Notes under the pieces: model-generated
What the model saw: the letters and a program-made list of their open reading frames with translations, nothing else
Database searches by the model: none
What the model was told of the DNA's origin: nothing
Program-made: the position numbers and the translations under genes
Part shown: positions 27,054 through 37,537 of the stretch, in pieces
Numbering within the stretch: the stretch's first letter is position 1
How the letters are laid out: every line of letters begins with the position of its first letter
Assembly: GCF_002128425.1 (NCBI RefSeq)
Contig: NZ_NESS01000004.1
Coordinates: forward strand, 186,001-250,000
Direction of reading: 5' to 3'
DNA length: 64,000 bases
Source: Gottfriedia acidiceleris
GTDB taxonomy: Bacteria > Bacillota > Bacilli > Bacillales > Bacillaceae_G

Positions 27054-28673
27054 ATGATATTTACTAAGAAAAGATTCGTATCAATTACTTTATTACTCAC
27101 ATTGGCACTAGCAGGTTGTGGACAACAATCAAATCAGGCAGCTTCGAAGTCAAATGATCATACGCTACACTTAATGGATACTTCAGATATTGTAAGTCTT
27201 GATAGTTCACTAGCTTTAGATGGACCATCATTAAACGCACTTAATAGTGTAATGGAAGGTCTATATATGCCAAACGAAAAAGGAGAATACGTTCCAGCTG
27301 CTGCTTTATCACATAAAGTTAGTACGGATGGTAAAGTCTATACATTTACTTTAAGAGATGCTAAATATTCAAATGGAGATCCAGTAACTGCAAAGGATTT
27401 TGTTTTTGCAATGAAACGAGCAATTGATCCAAATACTAAAGCTCAGTTTGCATACGACTTATATGATATTGAAAACGCAAAAGAAATTAACCAAGGAAAG
27501 TTACCTGTGGATAAACTTGGGGTAACTGCATTAGACGATAAAACATTACAAATTAAACTTGAGCGCCCTATTCCATATTTCATTCAGCTGACTAGTTTAC
27601 CAATGTTCTTCCCACTAAATGAAAAATTCGTTAAGGAGCAAGGTAGCAAATATGGTTTAGAAGCAAATACTACTTTATATAATGGTCCTTACGTTGTAAG
27701 TAAATGGGATCATGAAGCTGGATTCACAATGACAAAAAATCCACAATACTATGATAAAAAGAATGTCCATGTAAATAAAATTGACGTCAAAATCATGAAA
27801 GAAACAACAACTGCAGTTAATCTCTATGAAACTGGTGAACTAGACCAAGCAATTATTGATTCAAATGTGATCGATCGTTATAAAGGGAATAAAGAATTAA
27901 ACAAATTAGCTATGCCAATTGTCTCTTACATTAGCTTTAATCAAAAAAATCCATTTTTAGCAAATCTAAAAGTACGTAAGGCAATCGCAAATGGCTTTAA
28001 TAAAGAGGATATTAGTAAAACGTTATTAAATGATGGTTCTATTCCTACTGACCGAATCATCCCTAAAGGTTTAGTAAAAAACTCTAAAGGTGTGGACTTT
28101 GTTAGCTCAACATCTCATCCTTCTACAGTAAGTTTAGAGGAGGCTAAATCACTCTTTAAAGAGACTTTATCTGAAAGTGGTAAATCAAAAGCTACAATTT
28201 CATTACTAGTTAGTGATAGCAATACGTCACGTAAAATCGGTGAATATCTAAAATCACAATTAGAAACGAACTTAAAAGGTTTAACAGTTAATATTGTCGT
28301 ACAACCTGCACAACAAAAATTCGAATTGCGTCAGCAAGGAAACTATGATCTTTCTTTAGATACATGGGGTGCAGATTATCCGGATCCAACGACTTATTTA
28401 GAGCTATTCACATCTAAATCAGCTTTAAATGTATTAAATTATAAAAACGCACAATATGACGAATTTGTCCAAAAAGCCAATACAATCAGCTTACAAAACG
28501 AATCAGAACGTACTCAACTCCTTCATAATGCAGAAGACCTTTTACTAGATGATGCTGCGATCGCTCCAGTTTACCAAGCTGGCTATGTGTACTTGCAAAA
28601 ATCAAATGTAACAAACATAAAAGTACGTCCATTCGTTGGCTATTTTTATTATAAGTATGCAGAGAAGCAGTAA
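27054..28673 (+). CDS. oligopeptide ABC transporter substrate-binding lipoprotein (OppA/DppE family)
   Basis: 539 residues. Signal peptide with lipobox LALAGC (cysteine near 22), so it is a membrane-anchored extracytoplasmic receptor. SBP_bac_5 hallmarks include VYTFTLRDAKYSNGDPVTAKDFVF near residue 90-115 and LSLDTWGADYPDPTTYLELF near 440. It binds peptides and hands them to an ABC permease encoded elsewhere, since no permease or ATPase gene is adjacent. Start ATG 27054 has AAGGAGAG upstream; the ATG at 27024 lies in the terminator tail. It is controlled by the T-box, so it is induced when one aminoacyl-tRNA runs low. Confidence 0.92.
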   Translation: MIFTKKRFVSITLLLTLALAGCGQQSNQAASKSNDHTLHLMDTSDIVSLDSSLALDGPSLNALNSVMEGLYMPNEKGEYVPAAALSHKVSTDGKVYTFTLRDAKYSNGDPVTAKDFVFAMKRAIDPNTKAQFAYDLYDIENAKEINQGKLPVDKLGVTALDDKTLQIKLERPIPYFIQLTSLPMFFPLNEKFVKEQGSKYGLEANTTLYNGPYVVSKWDHEAGFTMTKNPQYYDKKNVHVNKIDVKIMKETTTAVNLYETGELDQAIIDSNVIDRYKGNKELNKLAMPIVSYISFNQKNPFLANLKVRKAIANGFNKEDISKTLLNDGSIPTDRIIPKGLVKNSKGVDFVSSTSHPSTVSLEEAKSLFKETLSESGKSKATISLLVSDSNTSRKIGEYLKSQLETNLKGLTVNIVVQPAQQKFELRQQGNYDLSLDTWGADYPDPTTYLELFTSKSALNVLNYKNAQYDEFVQKANTISLQNESERTQLLHNAEDLLLDDAAIAPVYQAGYVYLQKSNVTNIKVRPFVGYFYYKYAEKQ

Positions 28674-28770
28674 GGACCAAAGAGAAGTGGAATTGAAGAG
28701 TAATCATATCTATCTGACTCGCTTAATTGAAATTGAACCAGAGTACTGTAATTAACTCGCCTATACAAAA

Positions 28771-28804
28771 AAAAAAAACAGACCTTCGTGAGGTCTGTTT
28801 TTTT
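28771..28804. terminator. bidirectional terminator
   Basis: aaaaaacagacctt / aggtctgtttttt with a CGTG loop, between the convergent peptide-binding protein gene and spoIID. Confidence 0.9.
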
Positions 28805-28815
28805 CCGTACCTTTC

Positions 28816-29829
28816 TCAAAGCTTCTCCAATGCATCATAATCCTTCTTACTAAGCTTATTAATGTTAATTCCCTTATAATAATACTTAACGATCTCATCG
28901 TATGTTTTTCCTTGCTTAGCGAGTTCGTTTGCTCCGTATTGACTCATTCCTACTCCATGGCCAAAACCCTTTGTTGTAATGATGATTTCATTACCTTTAC
29001 GCTCCCATGAAAAATCTGTTGAGCGTAGGTTTAGTTTTTCTCTAATTTCTTTTCCTGAAAGAGTCTTTTTCCCAAACGCCACTCGTTCTACTCGTTTACC
29101 TTGTGTTCTTGATGTAACTTTCCCGATATCTGACTTATTAATTTTTACATTAAGTTTTTTTTCAAAATCACTTATTGTAAAAGCTTTTGTTGATATATAA
29201 TCTGGAGCTACGGAATCCCAAGGACTCGGTACACTTTTCAAATATGGTACACTGGTTTTCCAATATTCTTCGGAGTTTTCTGTGTAACCATTGCTTGTGG
29301 AGAAGAATGAAGCAGTTATAGGTTGTCCATTGTATGTTAATATTTGTCCTTCAGTAGCTTTTACAGCCTTTTCTATTTTGGCAATGTTTTTATCGTATTG
29401 TGCGCCATATCTTTTCTTGAGGTCGTCGCGGTCCTGAAAGACTTGAAAATTAACAGTATCATCAACGATTCCACCTTCTTCAAGTGGTTTCCCTTCTTTT
29501 AATCGTTTGATGATAAATGTTCTTGCACTTAAACTTTGTGCTTTTAATGCTTCTGGTTCAAATTTTGCTGGCATTTCTGATGCTACTACCCCTAATACGT
29601 ATTCCTCGATTGGTAGTTTTTCAACTTTTTGTGTTTTTGTTCTAAAAACTTCAATACTTAGATTGTCATTTTTGTTCGCTGCTGCGACTTGGTTTGCTTT
29701 TTTCTGGAGCTGATCAACCAATCTACCATCTGTATGGCTATGAAATGGTAGAACAAGCAATGTAGGGATAATAATAACGACTGAGCAAGTAGTTAATCCT
29801 GCAGTGATTAATGTTTTAAATGACTTCAT
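28816..29829 (-). CDS. spoIID: stage II sporulation protein D, septal peptidoglycan lytic transglycosylase
   Basis: Mother-cell membrane enzyme that, with SpoIIM and SpoIIP, degrades septal peptidoglycan during engulfment. 337 residues. An N-terminal membrane anchor (ITAGLTTCSVVIIIPTLLVL) is followed by the SpoIID domain with IEEYVLGVVASEMPAKFEPEALKAQ (about 78-102), where the catalytic glutamate is expected in ASEMPA, and later KGFGHGVGMSQYGA. The start has AGGAGGAAAAT. It is transcribed from the same strand as murA but separated by a terminator. It is expected to be sigma-E dependent. Confidence 0.95.
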   Translation of the reverse strand: MKSFKTLITAGLTTCSVVIIIPTLLVLPFHSHTDGRLVDQLQKKANQVAAANKNDNLSIEVFRTKTQKVEKLPIEEYVLGVVASEMPAKFEPEALKAQSLSARTFIIKRLKEGKPLEEGGIVDDTVNFQVFQDRDDLKKRYGAQYDKNIAKIEKAVKATEGQILTYNGQPITASFFSTSNGYTENSEEYWKTSVPYLKSVPSPWDSVAPDYISTKAFTISDFEKKLNVKINKSDIGKVTSRTQGKRVERVAFGKKTLSGKEIREKLNLRSTDFSWERKGNEIIITTKGFGHGVGMSQYGANELAKQGKTYDEIVKYYYKGININKLSKKDYDALEKL

Positions 29830-30044
29830 ATTTTCCTCCTATCCATTTCAAAACAACTTTAAATGACAATTTTCAACTAATTGCCCTTTCTAAAGTTAAT
29901 TTATGTATATGGACAAGCATTTAGAACAATATAGATTGATTTCAAATTAGATTCTTTTAACAAATTGTATTATTTTTTTATTATTTTTAGAATATTTTAT
30001 AAGGTTTCTGCCTATAACTGATAGTAGAAAGTTGCATGAAAATG

Positions 30045-30092
30045 CAAAAATGCCCGACCCTATGTGGTGTAACACAAAGTGCCAGGCATTTG
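30045..30092 (-). terminator. murA terminator
   Basis: Hairpin with outer arms AAATGCC / GGCATTT, inner pairing over GTGTTACACCAC, and a T-rich tail on the reverse strand, 15 bases past the murA stop. Confidence 0.8.
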
Positions 30093-30106
30093 AATTAGTT
30101 TTTAGT

Positions 30107-31411
30107 TTACGCTTGTAAGTCTTTTAGTGTTTCTTCCTCTACAGCTGTGCTTGGTTCGTTTACACGTTCAATGTCCGCTCCAAGTGCAGCAAGCTTTTCA
30201 TGGAAATTTACATAACCACGATCTAAATGTTTTAATTCAGTAACACGAGTATATCCATCAACAACAAGACCAGCAAGGATAAGTGATGCAGCAGCACGTA
30301 AATCAGTAGCAGCTACTTCAGCTCCTTGAAGATCATTTGGTCCATGAATAATAGTTGATCGACCTTCAATTTTAATATTTGCATTCATGCGACGGAATTC
30401 TTCCACGTGCATAAAACGATTTTCGAATACTGTTTCAGTAATCATGCCTGTTCCATTAGCTTTTAATAGAAGTGCCATCATTTGTGATTGCATATCTGTT
30501 GGGAAGCCTGGGTGAGGCATTGTTTTGATGTCTACAGGTTTTAAATTGTCAGTACCAATTACACGAAGACCTTCTTCCTCTTCGATAATAGTTACTCCCA
30601 TTTCACGCATTTTCGCTACAACTGAGCTTAAGTGCTCTGGAACTGCATTTTCAATTAATACATTTCCATTCGTAATTGCTGCTGCTACCATAAATGTTCC
30701 AGCTTCAATACGGTCTGGAATAATGTGATGAGTTGTACCAAATAATGTTGGTACACCTTCAATTCGGATAGTGCCTGTTCCAGCACCACGAACTTTACCA
30801 CCCATTGCATTGATGAAGTTTGCTAAGTCAACAATTTCAGGTTCCTTAGCAGCATTTTCAAGAACTGTTGTTCCTTCTGCAAGAGCTGCTGCAGACATAA
30901 TATTTTCTGTTGCACCTACGCTTGGGAAATCTAAATAGATTTTTGCCCCTTTTAAACGACCGTTTGATTTTGCTTCTACAAAACCATTACCAACCGTAAT
31001 TTGAGCTCCCATTGCTTCAAATCCTTTTAAGTGTTGTTCAATTGGTCTAGATCCAATCGCACATCCACCTGGTAACGCTACTCGTGCATGACCATTTCTT
31101 GCTAAAAGTGGCCCCATTACAAGAATTGATGCTCGCATTTTACGAACATATTCAAATGGTGCTTCAACATGTAAATCCTTTGAAGCGTCAACTGTTACTG
31201 TATTATTTTTGAACCCAACCTCTGTATTTAAATTACGAAGAACTTCGTTAATCGTGTAAACGTCAGATAGAGTTGGTACGTCATGAATTATATTTTTTCC
31301 TTCACTAGCTAGTAGCGCTGCAGCAAGAACTGGTAAGACAGCATTTTTTGCACCCTCTACACGAACTGTGCCTTGAAGCTGTTTCCCGCCACGGACAATG
31401 ATTTTATCCAA
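30107..31411 (-). CDS. murA: UDP-N-acetylglucosamine 1-carboxyvinyltransferase (MurAA)
   Basis: First committed step of peptidoglycan synthesis: transfers enolpyruvate from PEP to UDP-GlcNAc in the cytoplasm. 434 residues, normal length. The catalytic loop [10 protein letters not shown] has Cys117 (the fosfomycin target), and the N-terminal [10 protein letters not shown] and C-terminal HLDRGYVN segments are intact. The start codon is TTG 31411 behind GGAGGGG. It lies between ywmB and spoIID as in B. subtilis, so this is the MurAA paralogue. It is likely cotranscribed with ywmB (33-base gap). Confidence 0.95.
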   Translation of the reverse strand: MDKIIVRGGKQLQGTVRVEGAKNAVLPVLAAALLASEGKNIIHDVPTLSDVYTINEVLRNLNTEVGFKNNTVTVDASKDLHVEAPFEYVRKMRASILVMGPLLARNGHARVALPGGCAIGSRPIEQHLKGFEAMGAQITVGNGFVEAKSNGRLKGAKIYLDFPSVGATENIMSAAALAEGTTVLENAAKEPEIVDLANFINAMGGKVRGAGTGTIRIEGVPTLFGTTHHIIPDRIEAGTFMVAAAITNGNVLIENAVPEHLSSVVAKMREMGVTIIEEEEGLRVIGTDNLKPVDIKTMPHPGFPTDMQSQMMALLLKANGTGMITETVFENRFMHVEEFRRMNANIKIEGRSTIIHGPNDLQGAEVAATDLRAAASLILAGLVVDGYTRVTELKHLDRGYVNFHEKLAALGADIERVNEPSTAVEEETLKDLQA

Positions 31412-31443
31412 ACTTTTCCCCTCCGTGTCCTAAAATAGATCTA

Positions 31444-32163
31444 TCAATATTCTACTGTTATAATCGGTGTGCCAATAATAATTGTCGTTGATTTATCAAC
31501 ATTGTCTTCACGTATTGCAATTTGTAAATTAATTTTTTTGCCATTTGCAACCAGAGCGTCATTCCACTGTTCAGTATATGCTGAAACAGAGACGAATGCC
31601 CCTTCTTTTATTTCTTCAATTTTTGTTGCTTTAAAAGTCTCCAAAAAATCATTTTTTATACCCTGCAAAACACCTTCAAGTTTACCACCCATTGTCCCCT
31701 TTATACAAGTAAAAAAAGTGGGTTCTTTACTAAAAATATTTTCCAATGAGTTCTTTATAAGTTTATTTGTTTCTTTTTCAACCTGTTGGTCCCATTTAGT
31801 CCCACTGAGTTCATAAATTACATAGCTGCTGTTATTGCTAGTAGATGTAACAACGATTCTTTCCGTGACCAAGTGATGGTTAAATGTACCAATTATTTTA
31901 TTACCATTGTCAGCTTTAGTCCACTTAAATTTTTTAAAATCCTCTTTATATTTACTGATTATTTTGGACACCGAAGTATTCATTTTAGCTTCTCTTGCAT
32001 ATAAATTCCAACTTGTAACCGAAATGTCTTTTTTATTTAATACGTCTGCAAAACGGTTCAATTGGCCTACACCTGTATCAGCCATACCGATTTTACCCCA
32101 ATTAAAAAAAAGTGCAGAAACAAAAGTAATAGTAATTAATAATAAGTACATAGTCTTTTTCAT
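31444..32163 (-). CDS. ywmB: YwmB-family TATA-box-binding-like protein
   Basis: 239 residues with an N-terminal signal or anchor segment (MYLLLITITFVSALFFNWG), so it should act outside the cytoplasm. The family (YwmB, TATA-box-binding-protein-like fold) is assigned from the C-terminal region (ISVSAYTEQW-type segment near 195 and QIAIREDNVDKSTTIIIGTP near 212) and from location directly before murA. Despite the family name there is no evidence it binds DNA, and its function is unknown. RBS AGAGGGGAT precedes ATG 32163. Confidence 0.85.
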   Translation of the reverse strand: MKKTMYLLLITITFVSALFFNWGKIGMADTGVGQLNRFADVLNKKDISVTSWNLYAREAKMNTSVSKIISKYKEDFKKFKWTKADNGNKIIGTFNHHLVTERIVVTSTSNNSSYVIYELSGTKWDQQVEKETNKLIKNSLENIFSKEPTFFTCIKGTMGGKLEGVLQGIKNDFLETFKATKIEEIKEGAFVSVSAYTEQWNDALVANGKKINLQIAIREDNVDKSTTIIIGTPIITVEY

Positions 32164-32243
32164 AAATAATCCCCTCTCTTACTTCCATTTTTCACAGGTA
32201 GAGAGGGGTTTATACGGTACATCGTAACATACTTTTTGACAAA

Positions 32244-32480
32244 TTATTTCAATAAATATGTAATGTTTTTTGTATATTGAAGATAGTCCAAGAAAAAACT
32301 ACTTACAGCAGAAGAAATCGTAATCGTCAATAGCACCATAAAAAGTCGAATTTGGGCGACATGACCTTTTTTCATAATACTCTCCCACTTAATTGCTGTT
32401 AATGCCCACCAAGTTAAAATAATGAAAAATAAATGGACAATTATTGCTAGTAACGCTTCTGTTCCTACTAAAGCTTCCAT
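32244..32480 (-). CDS. ywzB: DUF1146 family small membrane protein YwzB
   Basis: 78 residues with two membrane segments (ALLAIIVHLFFIILTWWAL and IRLFMVLLTITISSAVSSFF). It matches the DUF1146/YwzB family by topology, the WWAL segment and its position between the respiratory genes and ywmB-murA. Function unknown; membrane location predicted. Start ATG 32480 with GAGGACG upstream. It is probably cotranscribed with ywmB and murA, as no terminator separates them. Confidence 0.85.
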   Translation of the reverse strand: MEALVGTEALLAIIVHLFFIILTWWALTAIKWESIMKKGHVAQIRLFMVLLTITISSAVSSFFLDYLQYTKNITYLLK

Positions 32481-32610
32481 TTTCCACGTCCTCTATTCGC
32501 TCGATTTTTATAGAAAAAGCTTTCAGATTGTGCAGTTCAACTTCAGCTTTTATATTTTTAGTGACATGCAATTCAAACAGTCTGAAAACCAATTTTTTTA
32601 TTTTCTCTAC

Positions 32611-32649
32611 AAATTAAAAAGTGTAGGAATCACCCTACACTTTTAATTT
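32611..32649. terminator. nuo operon terminator
   Basis: Stem aaattaaaaagtgtagg / cctacacttttaattt, symmetric, just past the nuoN stop. Confidence 0.85.
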
Positions 32650-32658
32650 AAATTTATT

Positions 32659-34155
32659 TTACGCCATAAAGAAGTCTTTCACAATGTCTAGCTTATGAAA
32701 TACGTCTAATGCTAAAGATGGTTTAATACCTAAAACAATTGTTAAGACAGCACAAACCAATATAACGAATAGATGAGTCTTAGGAAGTACTATTTTACGC
32801 TCTTCACCACTTCTAAAGAAAATATTTTGAAGGATGCCAAAATAGTAAAAGTAAGATACTACTGTTGTTAATAGTAAGATACCACCTAATACATAATATC
32901 CTTTAACTTGGACGAAAGCCCCCATGAAAATATTTAACTTTCCTATAAATCCTGCAGTTAATGGGATACCTGCTAGCGATAAAACAAATATTGTCATTGT
33001 AATCGCTAAAAATGGGTTCGTTTTAATTAGACCTGCAAATGATGATAATGAGTCAGATCCCCTTTGTTGTTGTACATTATAAACAATTGTTAAAATTCCG
33101 ATTGTCATAAATGTATAGGCTAATAAATAGAACCAAATACTCTCAAACATAAATGGTGAAATACTTACAAATGCAACTAAAACATAGCCTCCATGTGCAA
33201 TACCAGAGTATGCAAGTATACGCTTTAGACTGTCTTGTTTTAGAGCAATTGTATTACCTATAATCATCGATAACGCTGCCAATGTAGCAATAACTGGTTG
33301 CATTACTTCAAATACAGATTTTTGTTCTTTCATCAATAATGCACCAGTGAAGATCGCTAAGAAGATACGTAGTACGATAATAAATCCACCTGTTTTTGAA
33401 ACGGTTGCTAAGAATGCCGTTACAGGTGTTGGAGCACCTTCATACACATCTGGAGCCCACATATGGAATGGAACAGATGCAAGTTTAAATGATAATCCAA
33501 CGAATACTAGTACAAACGCTAGAATCATTAGAAATTCATTACTACTTGGAATTCCTTGAGAAAGTGCCATATTCATTTCAGTAATGTTCGTTGTACCTGT
33601 TAAGCCATAAGTATAGCTTAATCCGAATAATGTAATTGCAGTTGAAATACCACCTTTAATTACATACTTAAGTGCGGCCTCAGAAGAGCCCTCTCTTCTC
33701 TTTTGAATTCCAACTAGAATGTAAGATGAAATCGAAAGTAGCTCTAATCCAACAAATAGTGTAATTAAATCACTACTTGATGCCATATACATTGCTCCAA
33801 TTAACGCTGTAATAAACAATGTGTAGTATTCTGAGCGCTCTGCAATTGTTTTATCACCTAGTGCAAGTAATAAAACTAAGATTGCTCCGATTAATAAAAT
33901 AGTTTTAAAGAGAAGCCCAAACGAATCAAGTTTGAACGATCCCGCTAATAGACTTATTGGTTTATGTGAATAAAGTGTGATTAACCATACAAGTGATCCA
34001 ACAACGCTTAGTAAGCCAACCCAACCGACTATTTTACGACTTGCATTTTTAGGTAGTAAGAGTTCAAGAGTTAATAGAAGAAGCGCAGCAGCTACTAGAA
34101 TGATCTCAGGACCCATAGTTCCCCATTGAAATTCAGATAATGCTTTTCCTGTCAT
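32659..34155 (-). CDS. nuoN: NADH-quinone oxidoreductase subunit N
   Basis: Antiporter-like membrane subunit of complex I that carries one proton channel. 498 residues, about 14 membrane helices. Conserved segments LFVGLELLSISSYILVGIQ (helix 5 glutamate) and FKLASVPFHMWAPDVYEGAP (broken helix, lysine) are intact. Last gene of the nuo operon, 3 bases after nuoM, followed by the operon terminator. Confidence 0.95.
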   Translation of the reverse strand: MTGKALSEFQWGTMGPEIILVAAALLLLTLELLLPKNASRKIVGWVGLLSVVGSLVWLITLYSHKPISLLAGSFKLDSFGLLFKTILLIGAILVLLLALGDKTIAERSEYYTLFITALIGAMYMASSSDLITLFVGLELLSISSYILVGIQKRREGSSEAALKYVIKGGISTAITLFGLSYTYGLTGTTNITEMNMALSQGIPSSNEFLMILAFVLVFVGLSFKLASVPFHMWAPDVYEGAPTPVTAFLATVSKTGGFIIVLRIFLAIFTGALLMKEQKSVFEVMQPVIATLAALSMIIGNTIALKQDSLKRILAYSGIAHGGYVLVAFVSISPFMFESIWFYLLAYTFMTIGILTIVYNVQQQRGSDSLSSFAGLIKTNPFLAITMTIFVLSLAGIPLTAGFIGKLNIFMGAFVQVKGYYVLGGILLLTTVVSYFYYFGILQNIFFRSGEERKIVLPKTHLFVILVCAVLTIVLGIKPSLALDVFHKLDIVKDFFMA

Positions 34156-34158
34156 CTT

Positions 34159-35667
34159 CTATACACCTCTAATCCCTTGAATGATAAAGTCCACTGATGA
34201 CACAATCATATCATTTATGAAAGCTGGGTATACACCAAGCAGGGCAATCGCAAATACTAAAATAACTGCAGCGATTGCTTCACGTTTTGATAAATCAGTG
34301 AATGATGAAATAAATTCACTACTTTTACCGAAGCTTAATTGTAGAATTGCTCTTAAAATATAAGCTGCTGTTAAGATAATCCCTAGCGTACCAACAGTTG
34401 CAATAGCTTTATGTGATTGGAAAAGACCTACAAATGATAGCCACTCTCCAACAAATCCTGACAGACCTGGTAAACCTAGAGAAGCCATACCACCAAAAAG
34501 TAATAAGCCCGCTAGTCTTGGTGCAGATTTTGATAGACCAGAAATACGGTCAAAACTAGTAGTATCACCTCGGTTTTCTAGCATTCCAACTATTAAAAAT
34601 AGAAGTGCAGCAATTAACCCGTGAGATACTGATTGTAAAATTGCTCCTTGAATTCCAGCGCTATTCATAGCAGCTAATCCAATAATAACAATCCCCATGT
34701 GTGAGAAACTTGAATATGCTAACACAGAACGTAATTCCTTTTGAATTAAAGCAATATAAGCTCCGTAAAGTAAATTAATTACACCAATAATCGCAAGAGC
34801 TACCGACATTTTTTCAAATTGCTCTGGGAAAACCCCTAAAGCAAAACGAATTAAACCGTAAGTTCCAATTTTTAATAGGATACCAGCGTGAATGATAACT
34901 ACAGCAGGATTTGCTTGTGTATGAACATTCACCATCCATCGATGGAACGGGAATAATGGTAGTTTAATTGCAAATGCAATTAATAAACAAATTAATAGAA
35001 CCATTTTTAAATGCTCTGAAATTGGACTAATTGTTTGTTGTCCCGTTGGAATGATGTTTGCTAAAACTTCATAATTTGTTGTGCCTGTACGAGCAAATAG
35101 AACAGCAATAACAAATAATAAGAATGCAGACCCTAATCCGTTATAAATTAAGAATTGGTATCCAGCACGTTCACTATCAAATCGGCCCCATTTACCAATT
35201 AAGAAGAACATTGGAACTAGCGTTAATTCAAAGAATAAGAAGAATAATACTAAGTTCTGAGCTGCAAATACACCAAACATACCTACTTGTAAAATAAATA
35301 GTAGTTGATAGAAGCCCTTTGAACCTTTATTAATTGAGTAACCTGCTATTACAGCGATTAATGAGATAATACCAGTAAGTAATATCATCACTAATGATAG
35401 ACCATCTACTCCAAGCTCAAATTTAACTTGAAACAATCTAGTTGATCCAGCGAAAAATTTTCCAAATGAAAACCAATCATATGAAATATTCCAATCTTTT
35501 AAACTAGAATGATTTTGGCCTGCTATATAAGCAAGTATAGTAACTGCAAATGATAAAACCGAAGTCAATAATGCCCAAAGCTTATAAGAATTCTTTGGTG
35601 CAAAAGAAACTAGTAATAATCCCAATAGAGGTGAGAAAACAACCCATAATAAGAAATGAGACATCAT
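34159..35667 (-). CDS. nuoM: NADH-quinone oxidoreductase subunit M
   Basis: Second antiporter-like proton-channel subunit. 502 residues, about 14 helices. FFLFFELTLVPMFFLIGKWG contains the conserved helix-5 glutamate, and AFAIKLPLFPFHRWMVNVH holds the conserved lysine and HRW motif. The start overlaps the nuoL stop (ATGA), so the two are translated together. The protein is complete. Confidence 0.95.
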   Translation of the reverse strand: MMSHFLLWVVFSPLLGLLLVSFAPKNSYKLWALLTSVLSFAVTILAYIAGQNHSSLKDWNISYDWFSFGKFFAGSTRLFQVKFELGVDGLSLVMILLTGIISLIAVIAGYSINKGSKGFYQLLFILQVGMFGVFAAQNLVLFFLFFELTLVPMFFLIGKWGRFDSERAGYQFLIYNGLGSAFLLFVIAVLFARTGTTNYEVLANIIPTGQQTISPISEHLKMVLLICLLIAFAIKLPLFPFHRWMVNVHTQANPAVVIIHAGILLKIGTYGLIRFALGVFPEQFEKMSVALAIIGVINLLYGAYIALIQKELRSVLAYSSFSHMGIVIIGLAAMNSAGIQGAILQSVSHGLIAALLFLIVGMLENRGDTTSFDRISGLSKSAPRLAGLLLFGGMASLGLPGLSGFVGEWLSFVGLFQSHKAIATVGTLGIILTAAYILRAILQLSFGKSSEFISSFTDLSKREAIAAVILVFAIALLGVYPAFINDMIVSSVDFIIQGIRGV

Positions 35668-37520
35668 AAGTTGTACCCCCCTGTCATAACGATTGCTAAT
35701 AAGATTAGAGCAAGACCAAGTAATGTAATAAATCCATAAGTTTGGACTTGACCACTTTGAAGCCTTGAACCAATTCCACCGATACTACTTACAATTCCTT
35801 TTACTAGAACAGCAAGCCCTTCAATTATAAAACGTTCAATTGCAAACATTACATGTCCGATTGCAAACATACCTTTTACGATCGATCCGTTATATAATTC
35901 GTCAATATAGTATTTATTAAGAAGAATTTCATAAAATAATCCGTTTTCTTCTTGTTTAGTTTCGTTAGTTTTTCTTCCATACATATTATATGCAAGCGTA
36001 ATTCCCGCTAAAGAAACAAGCGTTGCTACGACCATAACCCAAACCGGCTCATGACTATGCTCAACAATTTTAAATGGAGCACCATCTAATAAAAACTCGT
36101 TTAAGTGACGACCAAAGAATGGTGTATTAATATAACCTGCAAATATAGCAAGGATACCTAATAATGACATTGGAAGAACCATTGACATTGGTGACTCATG
36201 GGCACCTTTTGTTTTTTCTTCGCCAGTAAAGACTAAGAAAAATAATCGGAACATATAAAATGAAGTAAAGAATGCCGCAATTAAAGCAACAACGAATAAA
36301 ACGTAATTTCCATTTTCCCAAGTTGCTGCTAAAATCTCATCCTTACTAAAGAAACCAGATAGTAATGGTACACCCGTAATGGCTAATGTACCGATTAAGA
36401 ATAGTGCAGATGTCCATTTCATTTTCTGACGTAATCCGCCCATTTTAAAGATGTCTTGAGTGTGTACAGCATGAATAACACTACCTGCAGCTAAGAATAA
36501 CAATGCTTTAAAGAATGCATGAGTAGTTAAGTGGAAAATACTTGCTGTATATCCCCCTACACCTAACGCAAGCATCATATAACCTAATTGACTGACTGTA
36601 GAGTATGCAAGTACACGCTTAATATCTCTTTGCACAAGTCCAATACTTGCTGCAAAGATCGCAGTAAATCCTCCGACAATCGCAACAACAGTTAAGGCAG
36701 TTCCACTAGCAATAAAGATTGGATAAGTCGTTGCTACTAAGTAAACGCCGGCAGCTACCATTGTTGCTGCATGAATTAATGCAGAAACAGGTGTTGGACC
36801 TTCCATCGCATCAGGAAGCCATGTATGAAGTGGGAATTGACCTGATTTACCCATTGCTCCTACGAAAATTAAAATAGCAATAAGTGTTAACATGCCACTA
36901 CTTACCTGTCCACCTTGGATTACATTGAAAATTTGATCGAAATCAAAGCTCTTTGTCTTCCAAAATAAAAGTACCATCCCAATAAATAAACCAACGTCCC
37001 CTATTCTTGTCATAATGAACGCTTTTTTAGCCGCTGCTTTTGCTTCTTCTTTGTAAAAGTAGAAACCAACAAGTAAAAATGAACCTAAACCTACTAACTC
37101 CCAGAATACATAAAGTTGTAGAATACTAGGTGAAATAACAAGTGCTAACATCGCAAATGTGAATAAGCCTAAGTATGCGAAGAACACTGTGATACGGTCA
37201 TCCTCTTCCATATATGCTGTTGAATAAATATGTACTAATGTACTAACAAACGTAACGATTACTAGCATTAACGCATTTAGTGCATTTACTACATATCCAA
37301 CGTGAATATCGATATTTCCAATTGTTAACCAAGTATATAATTTCTGCACTGTATCCCCTTGTAGACGGTCAAATAAGACGAACAAGGAGATGATGAATGA
37401 GATTCCTGTTAAAGTTGCTCCTAAAATCCCACTACCTTTCTTTCCTCTTGTACCAGCTAATATTAGGATTAGAAAGGAAATTAGCGGAAGTACCGGAACA
37501 AGCCAAGCATACTGCATCAT
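35664..37520 (-). CDS. nuoL: NADH-quinone oxidoreductase subunit L
   Basis: Largest membrane subunit, distal proton channel with the long lateral helix. About 618 residues. Signatures: LYVFWELVGLGSFLLVGFYF (glutamate), KSGQFPLHTWLPDAMEGPTP (lysine and HTW) and FFSKDEILAATW. RBS GGAGGTGG precedes adjacent TTG and ATG codons; ATG 37520 is chosen. A 14-base gap separates it from nuoK. Confidence 0.95.
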   Translation of the reverse strand: MMQYAWLVPVLPLISFLILILAGTRGKKGSGILGATLTGISFIISLFVLFDRLQGDTVQKLYTWLTIGNIDIHVGYVVNALNALMLVIVTFVSTLVHIYSTAYMEEDDRITVFFAYLGLFTFAMLALVISPSILQLYVFWELVGLGSFLLVGFYFYKEEAKAAAKKAFIMTRIGDVGLFIGMVLLFWKTKSFDFDQIFNVIQGGQVSSGMLTLIAILIFVGAMGKSGQFPLHTWLPDAMEGPTPVSALIHAATMVAAGVYLVATTYPIFIASGTALTVVAIVGGFTAIFAASIGLVQRDIKRVLAYSTVSQLGYMMLALGVGGYTASIFHLTTHAFFKALLFLAAGSVIHAVHTQDIFKMGGLRQKMKWTSALFLIGTLAITGVPLLSGFFSKDEILAATWENGNYVLFVVALIAAFFTSFYMFRLFFLVFTGEEKTKGAHESPMSMVLPMSLLGILAIFAGYINTPFFGRHLNEFLLDGAPFKIVEHSHEPVWVMVVATLVSLAGITLAYNMYGRKTNETKQEENGLFYEILLNKYYIDELYNGSIVKGMFAIGHVMFAIERFIIEGLAVLVKGIVSSIGGIGSRLQSGQVQTYGFITLLGLALILLAIVMTGGYNL

Positions 37521-37537
37521 CAAATTCCACCTCCTAA

